Below are positions 1 through 8,172 of a stretch of DNA of 18,419 nt, piece after piece. Under the pieces are notes generated by a model. That model was not told where the DNA came from. It saw only the letters and a program-made list of their open reading frames with translations, and did not search any database. The translations under genes were made by a program, and so were the position numbers. Within the stretch, counting starts at the first letter, position 1; every line of letters begins with the position of its first letter. The DNA is from Acetatifactor sp. (GTDB lineage: Bacteria; Bacillota; Clostridia; Lachnospirales; Lachnospiraceae), in NCBI GenBank assembly GCA_024699575.1, contig JAILPF010000030.1, positions 1 through 18,419 on the forward strand, given 5' to 3'.

Positions 1-3000
1 AGAGGCAATCGAGGAAGCAGCAGAAGAAGAGGCAACCGAGGAAGCAGCAGAAGAAGAGGCAACCGAGGAAGCAGCAGAAGAAGAGGCAATCGAGGAAGCA
101 GCAGAAGAAGAGGCAACCGAGGAAGCAGCAGAAGAAGAGGCAACCGAGGAAGCAGCAGAAGAAGAGGCAATCGAGGAAGCAGAAGAAGAAGAGGCAATCG
201 AGGAAGCAGCAGAAGAAGAGGCAACCGAGGAAGCAGAAGAAGAGGCAACCGAGGAAGCAGCAGAAGAAGAGACAACCGAGGAAGTAACCGAAGAGTTGCA
301 GACAATAGAAGAGCCTGAAGAAGGCACAGTAGCTAAAATCATCGACTTCCTGTTCCCTGCGATAGAAGTTCAGGCAGCAGAGGCAGAGGAAACCGAAGAG
401 GAAGCATTGGAAGAGACATCGGAAGAAACTGTTGCCGAGACAAGCATAGAAGTAGAGAGAAAAACAGTAACACTGCAGGATGTAACATGGGTGCTTAACG
501 AAGAAGAAAGTACGGCGTCCGTATTCTCCACAGAAGAGGGAGATGCACAGTTTGTACTTGTTCCTGTGATTCCTGAAGTGTATGTAGTAAATACCGAGCT
601 TCCCAGAATTACGGTGGTAGTGGAAGCCTATGAATTTGAAGAAAATATTACTGTAAATGGTGTGAACGTAAAAGTCCAGGCAGACGCAGGAGTATTTCCG
701 GATGGAGTTACCTTAGAGGTAAGACCGGTTTCTCAGACAGAGGCAGCAATGGTGGAAGATGCAGTGGAAAAAGAACGTGACGATAATAAGAACGTGGCGG
801 CTTCCTACACCTTTGACATAACTGTATATGACAGAGACGGAAATGAAATTGAGCCCGATACTTCTAAAGGAAGAGTAACGGTATCTTTCTCTTTGGTGGC
901 AGTAGCCAACAGCAATTTGGATGCTGACGTTTATCATATAACTGAGAGTACAGAAGACAACCTGACAGCAGAGAAACTGGATGCGGTGGTTGAGGAAGGC
1001 AATACTATTACTGCACAGACAGATGGATTCTCTTTCTACACTGTTGAATTTACCTATGATGGTATGCAGTATGTTCTGCGCGGTGGAGAGAGCGTAACCT
1101 TAAGTGAAATCTTAAGAACTGTTGGATTAAACGGTGTGGTAGTGAATGCTTCCAGCAGTAATCGTGAATTATTTGAAGTAAAAACAGTTGATGGCGTATG
1201 GGTGGCACAGGCAAAGCAAGCTTTCACCACTAATGAGACCTTAACGGTTACCCTGAATGATTTCGTGACCTATGTGATTGACGTGACAGATAGCGTGGGA
1301 ACCGTGACAGTGGGCAATCACAATTATCCTTACGGCAAAGATATGTACAATGGCATCACCTTTATTGTGGATGTGGAGCTTACAGATGCGGTTACTTATC
1401 AGTGGTATGTTTCTTCCGACAGCGGAGCAACATACTCTGCAATTGCAGGAAAAAGTGGAAATCTTTCCGGAACAGAGACTTCGTTCGAAACGGTATTTTC
1501 AGGAAGAGAGCTGACAAGCGGAAAATGGTATAAATGCCGTTTTAACGAGGATACAAACAGCGAGACTGCAGCAGTTATGGCATACTACTTGAGCAACCCA
1601 AGAAGGGATTCTGCCAGATGGTATATTTCCAATGGTCAGATGGCATATTCCATTTTAGATGGTACAAAATTTGATGTAATAGGAAAATATAAGGGAAACT
1701 GGGTTCAGCAGACTAGTTACGACTGTTATTGGAACTGGTGGACAAAGTCGGAGGCAGATCCCAGGGCAATTGGAGTGTCAGGAATCTCCCCGACCTCAAG
1801 TGCAAGCCTGCTATGCAATAAAGTATGGTTTGAGCGGAATGACTATAATGGCAGTGAGAATAACGCCCGAGAAGGTGGAGCACATGCAGTGTATTTTGCA
1901 TCTACACTGGGCGAAAATCAGAGATCTTTCAGTTTTGGATGTGATGTAATGATTAATGGAAATGATAACGCCCCTGCAACAAGTGTAACCGATTCTTTGG
2001 GAAGATTACAGCATATTCAATTAGTTGACGCCAGCACATTGGAAGCTGCTACAGATGACAGTGCTGCAATCGTTGTAAATACCAAGATACAGGATTATCC
2101 GGATAAATACTTTATTGGACTTTGGTCTAACAGATTATATTTTGGCTTTGGTACAGTGAATGACACGGGTAATGCTTCCAGACCGTATAAATATACCTAC
2201 GACAGCTTTGGCCATGTAACTCAGGTGACGGATACTGACTCCGGAATTACAGTTTCCTGGATCAATCAGGAACCCGGAAGCACTATCTACTATGGCTTTA
2301 AATTGGGAACCGTGGCTCAGACCGGTGCGGTTACAGGAGCTGTGAACTACGAAGAGGAATCCATTGATGACCTGGATCCGAACACTCAGTATGATATTAC
2401 GATTCATCATGAGGACGGAACCGATGAAACGATTACAGTTATCTCCAACAATAACGGAAGTATTCCATTTGAAGGAGAGGATGTCAATCATAATCGCTAT
2501 ACACTTCTAGGTGAACAAATTACGATTGTGCGACATGGCAGAGATGACAGCTCAATGGAGGTTGAGATTGCAGATCGCCCGCAAGCACAGGACGCAGAAA
2601 CCGGTGGAACAGATGATGAAACCGATGCAGTCAGACCCTCTGAGGTGGGCGCTGATACCATCGTGACTACAGAGAACACAATTACCCTGAATATTGATTC
2701 TGGCGACAGAACAAGATTGGGACAGGAATATCGGATTTATGATGAAGATGGAAATGAGATTACCGGAAGAGGCTGGGTACGCCCCGGCACAAATGGAACG
2801 GTAGTATTTAATGGATTGAACCCCGGCACAGTGTATATCATTAAGTGCCGCATACCGGCGACTCCTACAACACCGGCATCTACGGTATCGGATGGTGTAC
2901 AGGCTAAGACTATTGGTACCATTACTGTAACAATCCCTGCAGGAAGAACCTTCCCGTACGACGGAGAACCTCATTTTGTAGCGATTACCACAACTCCTGA

Positions 3001-6000
3001 TGATGCAGCTATCACGTACTCCGTGGCAGAAACAGAAGCATATGCTGCAACGTTGCCGTCCTTTACGAATGCAGGTAATCATACTGTTTATTACAAGGTG
3101 ACTAAGGACGAATACAGAAGCGCATACGGCAGCTACGTGATAACCATTACAAAGCAGGCAAGAGCAAATGTGATTGCCACTGAAGAAGAAGTTCCTATGG
3201 AGCCGGAAAATGGTCTTACCATTAATCTGAATGAATATCTGGTAGAAGGTGCTACAATCAGGTATACATCTGTTAGCGGTGGACTGAATGGCAAGATTAG
3301 TGTGGGCAACATGAGCGAAGGAATTCTTTCCTACAATGTAACCGGTACAAGTGCAGAGGATACAACGGGTTCGATAGTGCTTACAGTAGGTAGCACAAAT
3401 TACCAGGATTATACTATCACGATTCCTCTTATCTCCACTGTAGGAGCAATTACAGGTGAGATAAATTATGAAGCGGAGACAATCGAAGGACTCAGACCGA
3501 ACACAGAGTATGAGATTACCGTTGAAAAGGAAGACGGAACCACAGAGACACATACAGTTATTTCTGATGAAAACGGTACAATCGACCTGAGTGGTGAGGA
3601 TGAGAACGGTGATGATTATGATTTGACGGGTGGAGAGATTTCTGTAACGAGACCCGGACGTGATACGGAACCTCTTGAAGTGACAGTAAATGGTCGCCCG
3701 CAGGCTGAAGATGTGGACATAGACGGAACGGATGACAACGGTGACGCAAACAGACCATCCGACGTGGGAGAAGACAACCTTGAGAGTACTCCGAATGCAA
3801 TCAGATTGAACATTGACCCTGAAGATGAGGAGAAACTGGCTCAGGAGTATCGAATCTATGACGAAGACGGTAACCCGGTATCCGGCTGGTTACGTCCTGA
3901 CGAAAATGGAGAAGTGGTATTTGACGGATTGGATTCCGATACACCATATGTGATTAAGAGTCGTGTACCGTCAACGGATACAACACCTTCCTCCAATCCT
4001 TCCGACGGAGTAGCGGTACGCACAATGGGTACCGTAAGAGTGGAGATCCCGGAAGAAAGAACCTTCAGCTATGATGGCGAAGCACATACCGTAACAGTTA
4101 CCGCTAATCCTGACGATGCAACGATTACTTATTCCACAGATGCTGGAGTTGCTTATGGAGTAGCAGCACCTTCCTTCGTCAATGCCGGAGAGTATACCGT
4201 TTATTACAAGGCTACCAAAGAAGGATACAGAAGCACATATGGAAGCTATGTAGTAACAGTCACCAAGCAGAGTAGGATAATGATATATTCAACTGCAAGG
4301 GAAGAGGATGTTCCCACAGAAATCAGCGAAGGCCTGTTGGTTGAACTGGCTGATTACCTGGTAGAAGGCGCTACCATAAAGAGCAGCAGAGTTACAGGCG
4401 ATTTGAGTGGAAAAATCAATGTAGATGATCTGAACGGAACAAAACTTTCCTATGATGTGACAGGTGAGAGCGAAGAGGGAACAACAGGAATGTTGATTCT
4501 CACAATCGAAAGTCCTAATTATGCAGACTATGAGATTATTATTCCTTTAAGATCTGAGCCCAATGTGGTGACAGGTGAAATCAACTACGAGGACGAGGCG
4601 ATTGAAGGACTCAGACCTGACACAGAGTATGAGATTACCGTTGAAAAGGAAGACGGAAGCACAGATACTTATACCGTGATTTCCGATGAAAACGGCAACA
4701 TTGCTCTGGCCGGAACCGATGAAAACGGTGAAGAGTATGATCTGATTGGCGAAAATATTATCGTGACCAGACCTGACCACGATGCAGAGCCTTACGAAGT
4801 GGAAGTAAATGGTCGTCCGCAGGCACAGGAAGCTGATACTAACGGAACAGATGATAACAATTCTTATGTGAGCAAACCTGCAGAGGTGGGATCAGACACA
4901 ATTGTAACTACAAATGATTCCGTAACACTTTACTTAGATCCGAGGGATACAGACAGAACTTCCCAGCAGTATCGAATCTATGACGAAGACGGAAACGAGA
5001 TTCCAGGACAGGGATGGATCAGCCCTGATGAGAACGGCATTGTAAGATTCACAGAGTTGGATTCTAACAGCAACTATGTAATCAGAAGCTTCAAACCGGC
5101 AACAGATACCGAACCTGCATCCAACCCTTCTAATGGAGTCAACGTAAGAACTGTAAATACCGCTGAAGTATCCGGAAATCCGGAAGGTAGCTGCCTTTAT
5201 GACGGACAACCTCATTCCTTCCCGGTTACCTCAAAACCTGCTGATGCAACTGTTTTGTATTCTGTTAATCCCAACACAGCATACTCCATGACAGTGCCTG
5301 AATTTACAGATGCAGGAACATACACGGTATTCTATATGATTATTAAACCCGGATACCGTCCGACCTACGGCAGCTACGACGTTACTATTACTAAGGTACC
5401 CGTGGAAAATGTGACACTGAATGCAGATATGGAAATTTCCATAGAGCCGGAACCCGGTTTGACAATGAATTTAAGTGAGTACTTAACAGATGGTGCACAG
5501 CTTGTTGACAGCTCCATCACAGGTGATTTAAGTGACAATATTATTCTTGGCGATCTGGTGGGAAGCTATCTCTCTTATAGTGTGACCGGCAATAGCGCAG
5601 TTGGTGAAACAGGAATCCTGACACTTGATATCAGCAGCAAAAACTATGGCGACTATAATATCACCATTCCTCTGAAAGCAGTGAGAAAGTCAACGGATGT
5701 TGTATTTGATGCTTCCGCGATACCCGAGAATGCAGGAACCACGGCAGTTAAATGTAGCAACCTTTTCGACTTTACAGATGCTCAGTCTGAAGATGTTGTA
5801 CAGGTTGTACTGAATGTAAAACCGACAGAGGAGGCAGCGGTTGACCAAAATATTGTCAATGAATTCAAGAATATCGCGGCTGATTATTATGAAGGTGTGA
5901 ATTCTACTAATGTTTTCCAGGAATATCTGGATATGAAGATTACAAAGAGTGTAAATGGCGGCGCTGCAGAGGCAATTCCGGATGTACAGAGAGTACTGGA

Positions 6001-6424
6001 AATCGAAGTGAGCTTTGATTTCACCGGAAAGTATAATCCAATTATTATCAGAGACCATGAGGGAACGGTAATGCGCTTTAGAAAGCTGGATGAGAAACCG
6101 ACAGATAACTTTGTAGACGGTACTTTCTACTGCAATGGAGTAGATACCATTTATATTTACACACAATTCTTCTCAACATACTCGGTTACCTACACAACAG
6201 ATTCGACTTTCGTACCGGCACCTGAACCTCAAAATGATACCGTAAAAGCTGCAGTTTTGACTACACTTCCAACAGTAGAAGAAGCAGTAATCACCTCTCC
6301 CAAAACCGATGATGCAAACGATCATTTAGCAGGAGTTTCCCTTGCAATGATGTTACCCGGTGGATTTATGATAATCCTGGCAAGAGGTAAGAAAAAAAGA
6401 CAACTATCCAGGCTGCAAGTTTGA
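1..6424 (+). CDS. Giant modular cell-surface protein, sortase-anchored type (5' end outside window)
   Basis: The frame is open from base 2 to the TGA at 6422-6424, so 2140 residues are visible and the N-terminus lies to the left. A TTG at 296 is not the start. Order of parts: an acidic Glu/Ala repeat (2-295); a linker; a module around 690-1000; a Gly-Gly module seen in many Lachnospiraceae surface proteins (about 1040-1300, GGESVTLSEIL); an Ig-like stretch (about 1315-1560, TYQWYVSSDSG); a Trp-rich domain I cannot name (about 1590-2300, with YWNWW). Then come three 373-residue modules (2330-5686), each with an Fn3-like part, a second beta-rich part (YRIYDEDGN) and an MBG-like domain (YDG-PH to YGSYV-T-TK). 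A C-terminal domain (about 5690-6230) precedes SPKTDD, a hydrophobic stretch and a KKKR tail. It probably sits on the cell wall as an adhesin or glycan-binding protein. The exact ligand is unknown. Confidence 0.9.
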   Translation, partial: EAIEEAAEEEATEEAAEEEATEEAAEEEAIEEAAEEEATEEAAEEEATEEAAEEEAIEEAEEEEAIEEAAEEEATEEAEEEATEEAAEEETTEEVTEELQTIEEPEEGTVAKIIDFLFPAIEVQAAEAEETEEEALEETSEETVAETSIEVERKTVTLQDVTWVLNEEESTASVFSTEEGDAQFVLVPVIPEVYVVNTELPRITVVVEAYEFEENITVNGVNVKVQADAGVFPDGVTLEVRPVSQTEAAMVEDAVEKERDDNKNVAASYTFDITVYDRDGNEIEPDTSKGRVTVSFSLVAVANSNLDADVYHITESTEDNLTAEKLDAVVEEGNTITAQTDGFSFYTVEFTYDGMQYVLRGGESVTLSEILRTVGLNGVVVNASSSNRELFEVKTVDGVWVAQAKQAFTTNETLTVTLNDFVTYVIDVTDSVGTVTVGNHNYPYGKDMYNGITFIVDVELTDAVTYQWYVSSDSGATYSAIAGKSGNLSGTETSFETVFSGRELTSGKWYKCRFNEDTNSETAAVMAYYLSNPRRDSARWYISNGQMAYSILDGTKFDVIGKYKGNWVQQTSYDCYWNWWTKSEADPRAIGVSGISPTSSASLLCNKVWFERNDYNGSENNAREGGAHAVYFASTLGENQRSFSFGCDVMINGNDNAPATSVTDSLGRLQHIQLVDASTLEAATDDSAAIVVNTKIQDYPDKYFIGLWSNRLYFGFGTVNDTGNASRPYKYTYDSFGHVTQVTDTDSGITVSWINQEPGSTIYYGFKLGTVAQTGAVTGAVNYEEESIDDLDPNTQYDITIHHEDGTDETITVISNNNGSIPFEGEDVNHNRYTLLGEQITIVRHGRDDSSMEVEIADRPQAQDAETGGTDDETDAVRPSEVGADTIVTTENTITLNIDSGDRTRLGQEYRIYDEDGNEITGRGWVRPGTNGTVVFNGLNPGTVYIIKCRIPATPTTPASTVSDGVQAKTIGTITVTIPAGRTFPYDGEPHFVAITTTPDDAAITYSVAETEAYAATLPSFTNAGNHTVYYKVTKDEYRSAYGSYVITITKQARANVIATEEEVPMEPENGLTINLNEYLVEGATIRYTSVSGGLNGKISVGNMSEGILSYNVTGTSAEDTTGSIVLTVGSTNYQDYTITIPLISTVGAITGEINYEAETIEGLRPNTEYEITVEKEDGTTETHTVISDENGTIDLSGEDENGDDYDLTGGEISVTRPGRDTEPLEVTVNGRPQAEDVDIDGTDDNGDANRPSDVGEDNLESTPNAIRLNIDPEDEEKLAQEYRIYDEDGNPVSGWLRPDENGEVVFDGLDSDTPYVIKSRVPSTDTTPSSNPSDGVAVRTMGTVRVEIPEERTFSYDGEAHTVTVTANPDDATITYSTDAGVAYGVAAPSFVNAGEYTVYYKATKEGYRSTYGSYVVTVTKQSRIMIYSTAREEDVPTEISEGLLVELADYLVEGATIKSSRVTGDLSGKINVDDLNGTKLSYDVTGESEEGTTGMLILTIESPNYADYEIIIPLRSEPNVVTGEINYEDEAIEGLRPDTEYEITVEKEDGSTDTYTVISDENGNIALAGTDENGEEYDLIGENIIVTRPDHDAEPYEVEVNGRPQAQEADTNGTDDNNSYVSKPAEVGSDTIVTTNDSVTLYLDPRDTDRTSQQYRIYDEDGNEIPGQGWISPDENGIVRFTELDSNSNYVIRSFKPATDTEPASNPSNGVNVRTVNTAEVSGNPEGSCLYDGQPHSFPVTSKPADATVLYSVNPNTAYSMTVPEFTDAGTYTVFYMIIKPGYRPTYGSYDVTITKVPVENVTLNADMEISIEPEPGLTMNLSEYLTDGAQLVDSSITGDLSDNIILGDLVGSYLSYSVTGNSAVGETGILTLDISSKNYGDYNITIPLKAVRKSTDVVFDASAIPENAGTTAVKCSNLFDFTDAQSEDVVQVVLNVKPTEEAAVDQNIVNEFKNIAADYYEGVNSTNVFQEYLDMKITKSVNGGAAEAIPDVQRVLEIEVSFDFTGKYNPIIIRDHEGTVMRFRKLDEKPTDNFVDGTFYCNGVDTIYIYTQFFSTYSVTYTTDSTFVPAPEPQNDTVKAAVLTTLPTVEEAVITSPKTDDANDHLAGVSLAMMLPGGFMIILARGKKKRQLSRLQV
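2..295 (+). repeat. Coding tandem repeat, 27-bp unit in an 81-bp higher-order array
   Basis: Eleven in-frame units encode the nine residues EA(T/I)EEAAEE. The third codon of each unit is atc or acc in the order I,T,T,I,T,T,I,I,T,T,T. Bases 2-82 and 83-163 are identical, so three units form an 81-bp higher-order repeat. Unit 7 (164-190) has one gca changed to gaa, unit 9 (218-241) has lost a codon, and the last unit (269-295) is diverged. The array runs off the left edge, so its full copy number is not visible. The encoded segment is very acidic and probably forms a helical or extended stalk. Confidence 0.97.
2330..5686 (+). repeat. Three 1119-bp (373-residue) protein modules in tandem
   Basis: The modules begin at 2330, 3449 and 4568, each at the valine codon before TGA(V)NY or TGEINY, so the period is 1119 bp twice. 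Each holds, in order, an Fn3-like part (L-P-T-Y-ITV--EDG), an acidic linker ending in the NGRPQA-like motif, a beta-rich part around YRIYDEDGN, an MBG-like domain and a short closing beta domain (VEGA, SYxVTG, IPL). The copies are not equal in every part. Copy 2 is two codons shorter before GW/GWL and two longer after the MBG-like domain, yet the total length is the same. The last copy has the most diverged MBG-like domain. Confidence 0.92.
6296..6421 (+). other. Cell-wall sorting signal with variant motif SPKTDD
   Basis: The last residues of the surface protein read SPKTDD (6296-6313), then a mostly hydrophobic segment (AGVSLAMMLPGGFMIILA), then RGKKKRQ. This is the order of a Gram-positive sorting signal: motif, membrane span, positive tail. 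Clostridial sortases are known to accept (S/N/P)PxTG motifs. Here the usual Gly after Thr is Asp, so cleavage at this site is likely but not certain. Confidence 0.75.
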
Positions 6425-6452
6425 TAGAGAGGCTGCAAGAACTCTCCTATAG

Positions 6453-6484
6453 AAAAAACCCCACACGTTGGTGTGGGGCTTTTT
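6453..6484 (+). terminator. Rho-independent terminator after the surface protein gene
   Basis: An eight-base perfect stem CCCCACAC / GTGTGGGG (6459-6466 and 6471-6478) closes a GTTG loop and is followed by CTTTTT. An A run (6453-6458) precedes it and could extend the stem. It starts 28 bases after the stop codon. Confidence 0.93.
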
Positions 6485-6505
6485 CCGTCCAGAAAGCGGA
6501 ATTGA

Positions 6506-6534
6506 TTGAGAGTTACACGTGGATATGCTAAAAT
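6506..6534 (+). promoter_or_regulatory. Sigma-A-type promoter for the VOC pseudogene
   Basis: TTGAGA (6506-6511) and TAAAAT (6529-6534) are separated by 17 bases, and TGC sits directly before the -10 box, giving an extended -10. Transcription would start near 6541, about 60 bases before the ATG at 6602, which has GGGAGG 8 bases upstream. The promoter still looks intact although the gene is broken. Confidence 0.65.
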
Positions 6535-6601
6535 ATCTTATAATTCGGAACTGTAGTGTGCGGTCTTTATAATTTATCATATAAAGGTGGGAGGGTGCAT
6601 T

Positions 6602-6909
6602 ATGATTATCACAACGTTTGATCCTATTATTGTTACTCCGAACGGAAAGGAAGCAGTATATCCATTAACATAATGAAGGATGCAGACGGTCATCACGTGG
6701 AAGTGGTAGGTCTGGATGGTATTTTGCGCGATATATCAGTTGTCCGCATGAATGTGGACAACTATGAGGAAGCGTATGAGATTCTGATTTCACATGGATT
6801 TCGGAATACCAGAGGGGAGGACATCATACAGGAAAAGAGTGCAAAATCTGCAATGATGGTAGCGCCTTCCGGATTTCAAATAATGCTTATTCAACATTTG
6901 AAAAAATAA
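6602..6909 (+). pseudogene. VOC (glyoxalase/bleomycin-resistance) family protein, internal deletion
   Basis: The well-placed RBS leads to ATG 6602, which reads MIITTFDPIIVTPNGKEAV and then stops at TAA 6671-6673. Another frame then continues to 6909 with SINIMKDADGHHVEV, RMNVDNYEEAYEIL and the tail MMVAPSGFQIMLIQH. Both pieces match the start and end of one small VOC-fold protein of about 110-125 residues. From memory of this family, about 30 residues between them (including the LGF motif) are missing and the frame has changed. The stop and the new ATG overlap (TAATG), so a 78-residue C-terminal piece could still be made by re-initiation, but it lacks half of the fold. I read it as a pseudogene. 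Confidence 0.8.
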
Positions 6910-6941
6910 GTGCGGAAGCAAATATAAAATTCCTGGCAGAT

Positions 6942-6990
6942 AACCGCCGGAACGAAAGGGGATTTTGCCCCGGGCGTTTTGGCGGTTTTT
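6942..6990 (+). terminator. Rho-independent terminator after the VOC pseudogene
   Basis: A long interrupted hairpin: AACCGCC (6942-6948) pairs with GGCGGTT (6981-6987), AACG (6951-6954) with CGTT (6975-6978), and GGGG (6958-6961) with CCCC (6968-6971). It ends in a T run at 6986-6990. Confidence 0.88.
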
Positions 6991-7029
6991 GTAATGAATT
7001 TGAGGTATGTACGGTCCGAGGAAGACCCC

Positions 7030-7074
7030 TTTTCGTAACTGACGAAAAATGTTAATATATTAGTTGAATATAAT
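7030..7074 (+). promoter_or_regulatory. Possible promoter/operator of the psiE-like operon
   Basis: A perfect -10 box TATAAT lies at 7069-7074. No good -35 box is found at the normal distance. Instead a seven-base inverted repeat TTTTCGT / ACGAAAA (7030-7036 and 7042-7048, five-base spacer AACTG) sits just upstream, where an activator or repressor could bind. This is the only promoter-like sequence I see between the terminator ending at 6990 and the ATG at 7136. Confidence 0.4.
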
Positions 7075-7135
7075 GCCGGAGTAAAATATGTCTTGTCAAC
7101 ACTTGAAGACAATATTACATACAATAGGAGGAACG

Positions 7136-7591
7136 ATGAAACACACCGTGCAAAACAAATTTAAACAGTTGAATCACATCATTCAAAAATTACCGGAGAT
7201 TGCGGAGAGGGCTGTCGCAGGAATTCTGGCCATTGCAATTATTTATTGTTGCTTCCGGTTCTTTATGACTGTTATTTCTTTTGAAGAACCGTTATCCGGA
7301 AGCTACCTGCAGGAGATGTTAAAGTATGCATTTAACATTGTTATTGCATTAGAGTTTGTAAGAATGCTTGTAAAGCACTCTATGAAGACAGTCGTTGAAG
7401 TGCTGATATATGCTCTTGCAAGAGGTTTGATTGTAGAGACGGATACCCCTACTCAAATTCTTGTGCGAATCGTTTGCATTGCGATTTTGCTGCTGTGCAG
7501 AAAATATTTGTTCCATACCTTTGACTTTTCCGAAGTCAAGGCGAAACTGCACATAGCAGAGAAAGCTGATTCTGCGGAACAGACCAAATAG
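7136..7591 (+). CDS. PsiE-like integral membrane protein
   Basis: A protein of 151 residues with three to four hydrophobic helices (about residues 25-45, 60-80, 85-102 and 106-124). The stretch ALEFVRMLVKHSMKTVVEVL followed by ALARGLIVE resembles the core of the PsiE family (phosphate-starvation-inducible membrane proteins of unknown activity). ATG 7136 is chosen because AGGAGG ends 4 bases before it. An in-frame ATG at 7088 has no RBS. It is the first gene of a five-gene operon, 13 bases before the next gene. The family is fairly sure, the role is not known, and I see no Pho-type regulatory site. Confidence 0.75.
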   Translation: MKHTVQNKFKQLNHIIQKLPEIAERAVAGILAIAIIYCCFRFFMTVISFEEPLSGSYLQEMLKYAFNIVIALEFVRMLVKHSMKTVVEVLIYALARGLIVETDTPTQILVRIVCIAILLLCRKYLFHTFDFSEVKAKLHIAEKADSAEQTK

Positions 7592-7604
7592 GGGGGAAGC
7601 CACT

Positions 7605-8171
7605 ATGTATTATCATGCATCGCAGACAGAAAACATCAAAGTCTTGGAACCTAGAATATCCAACCATGGAATCCCGCTGATTTATTTATCTGCAAAGCGG
7701 GAAAATGTGCTGGTATATTTGAGTAATGCTGTAGAAAAATATTGTAAAGAGACTGGATTTCAACATTCCGGTATCTGGCAGAAATGGGGACCCTATGGAT
7801 TTGAAGCGGATGGAAGACTGCGACTGGAGGAATACTACCCGGGGGCAACGCGAGATACCTATCAGGGTGTCTCCGGTTATATCTACACTGCTGATTACGT
7901 GGAAGATTCCGGTGCAGAGATACAGATTCCCGATGCGATTACATCCAACAGGCCTGTCCTGGTGGCGGGTTGCGAATTTGTGCCGGATGCATATGCAGAG
8001 ATTATCAGGGCAGAACAGGATGGATTGCTGACCATTCTTCGCTATGAGGAACTATCCGAGAAGCGGAAACAATGGATTGAAATAACTATACAACAGGAGT
8101 ATAATCAATCAGCTGCATATCCGGAGTACCGATATTTTCTGGAAGGAAAATTTGAGTTTTTGAGGAAATAA
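7605..8171 (+). CDS. Conserved hypothetical protein, 188 residues
   Basis: I do not recognise a named domain. The protein begins MYYHASQTENIKVLEPRISN, followed by PLIYLSAKRENVLVYLSNAV, a WQKWGPYGF motif, EEYYPGATRDTYQGVSGYIY and a Glu/Tyr-rich end. There is no signal peptide and no membrane segment, so it is probably cytoplasmic. The N-terminal pattern of 'YH-S', a conserved Arg and a later YLS is loosely like small ADP-ribosyltransferase-fold proteins, but this is only an impression. GGGGGG ends 8 bases before the ATG. It sits between the PsiE-like gene and the acetyltransferase with gaps of 13 and 1 bases, so the three are surely co-transcribed. Confidence 0.85.
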   Translation: MYYHASQTENIKVLEPRISNHGIPLIYLSAKRENVLVYLSNAVEKYCKETGFQHSGIWQKWGPYGFEADGRLRLEEYYPGATRDTYQGVSGYIYTADYVEDSGAEIQIPDAITSNRPVLVAGCEFVPDAYAEIIRAEQDGLLTILRYEELSEKRKQWIEITIQQEYNQSAAYPEYRYFLEGKFEFLRK

Positions 8172-8172
8172 A

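Noticed and set aside
2..295. CRISPR-like array at the left edge
   Set aside because: Units are directly adjacent with no spacers and read in frame as Glu/Ala-rich protein.
296..298. TTG as a start codon of the giant surface protein
   Set aside because: The same frame continues without a stop to base 2 and codes for the acidic repeat, and no RBS precedes the TTG.
2552..3553. A 333-codon open frame on the minus strand inside the surface protein gene
   Set aside because: It has no recognisable protein features. Long antisense frames arise from the acidic codon usage of the plus-strand gene, which is well supported.
7088..7135. Upstream ATG for the PsiE-like gene
   Set aside because: No RBS precedes it, whereas AGGAGG fits ATG 7136.
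6425..7135. A regulatory RNA or riboswitch around the VOC pseudogene
   Set aside because: The hairpins seen are ordinary terminators. I found no conserved aptamer-like core.
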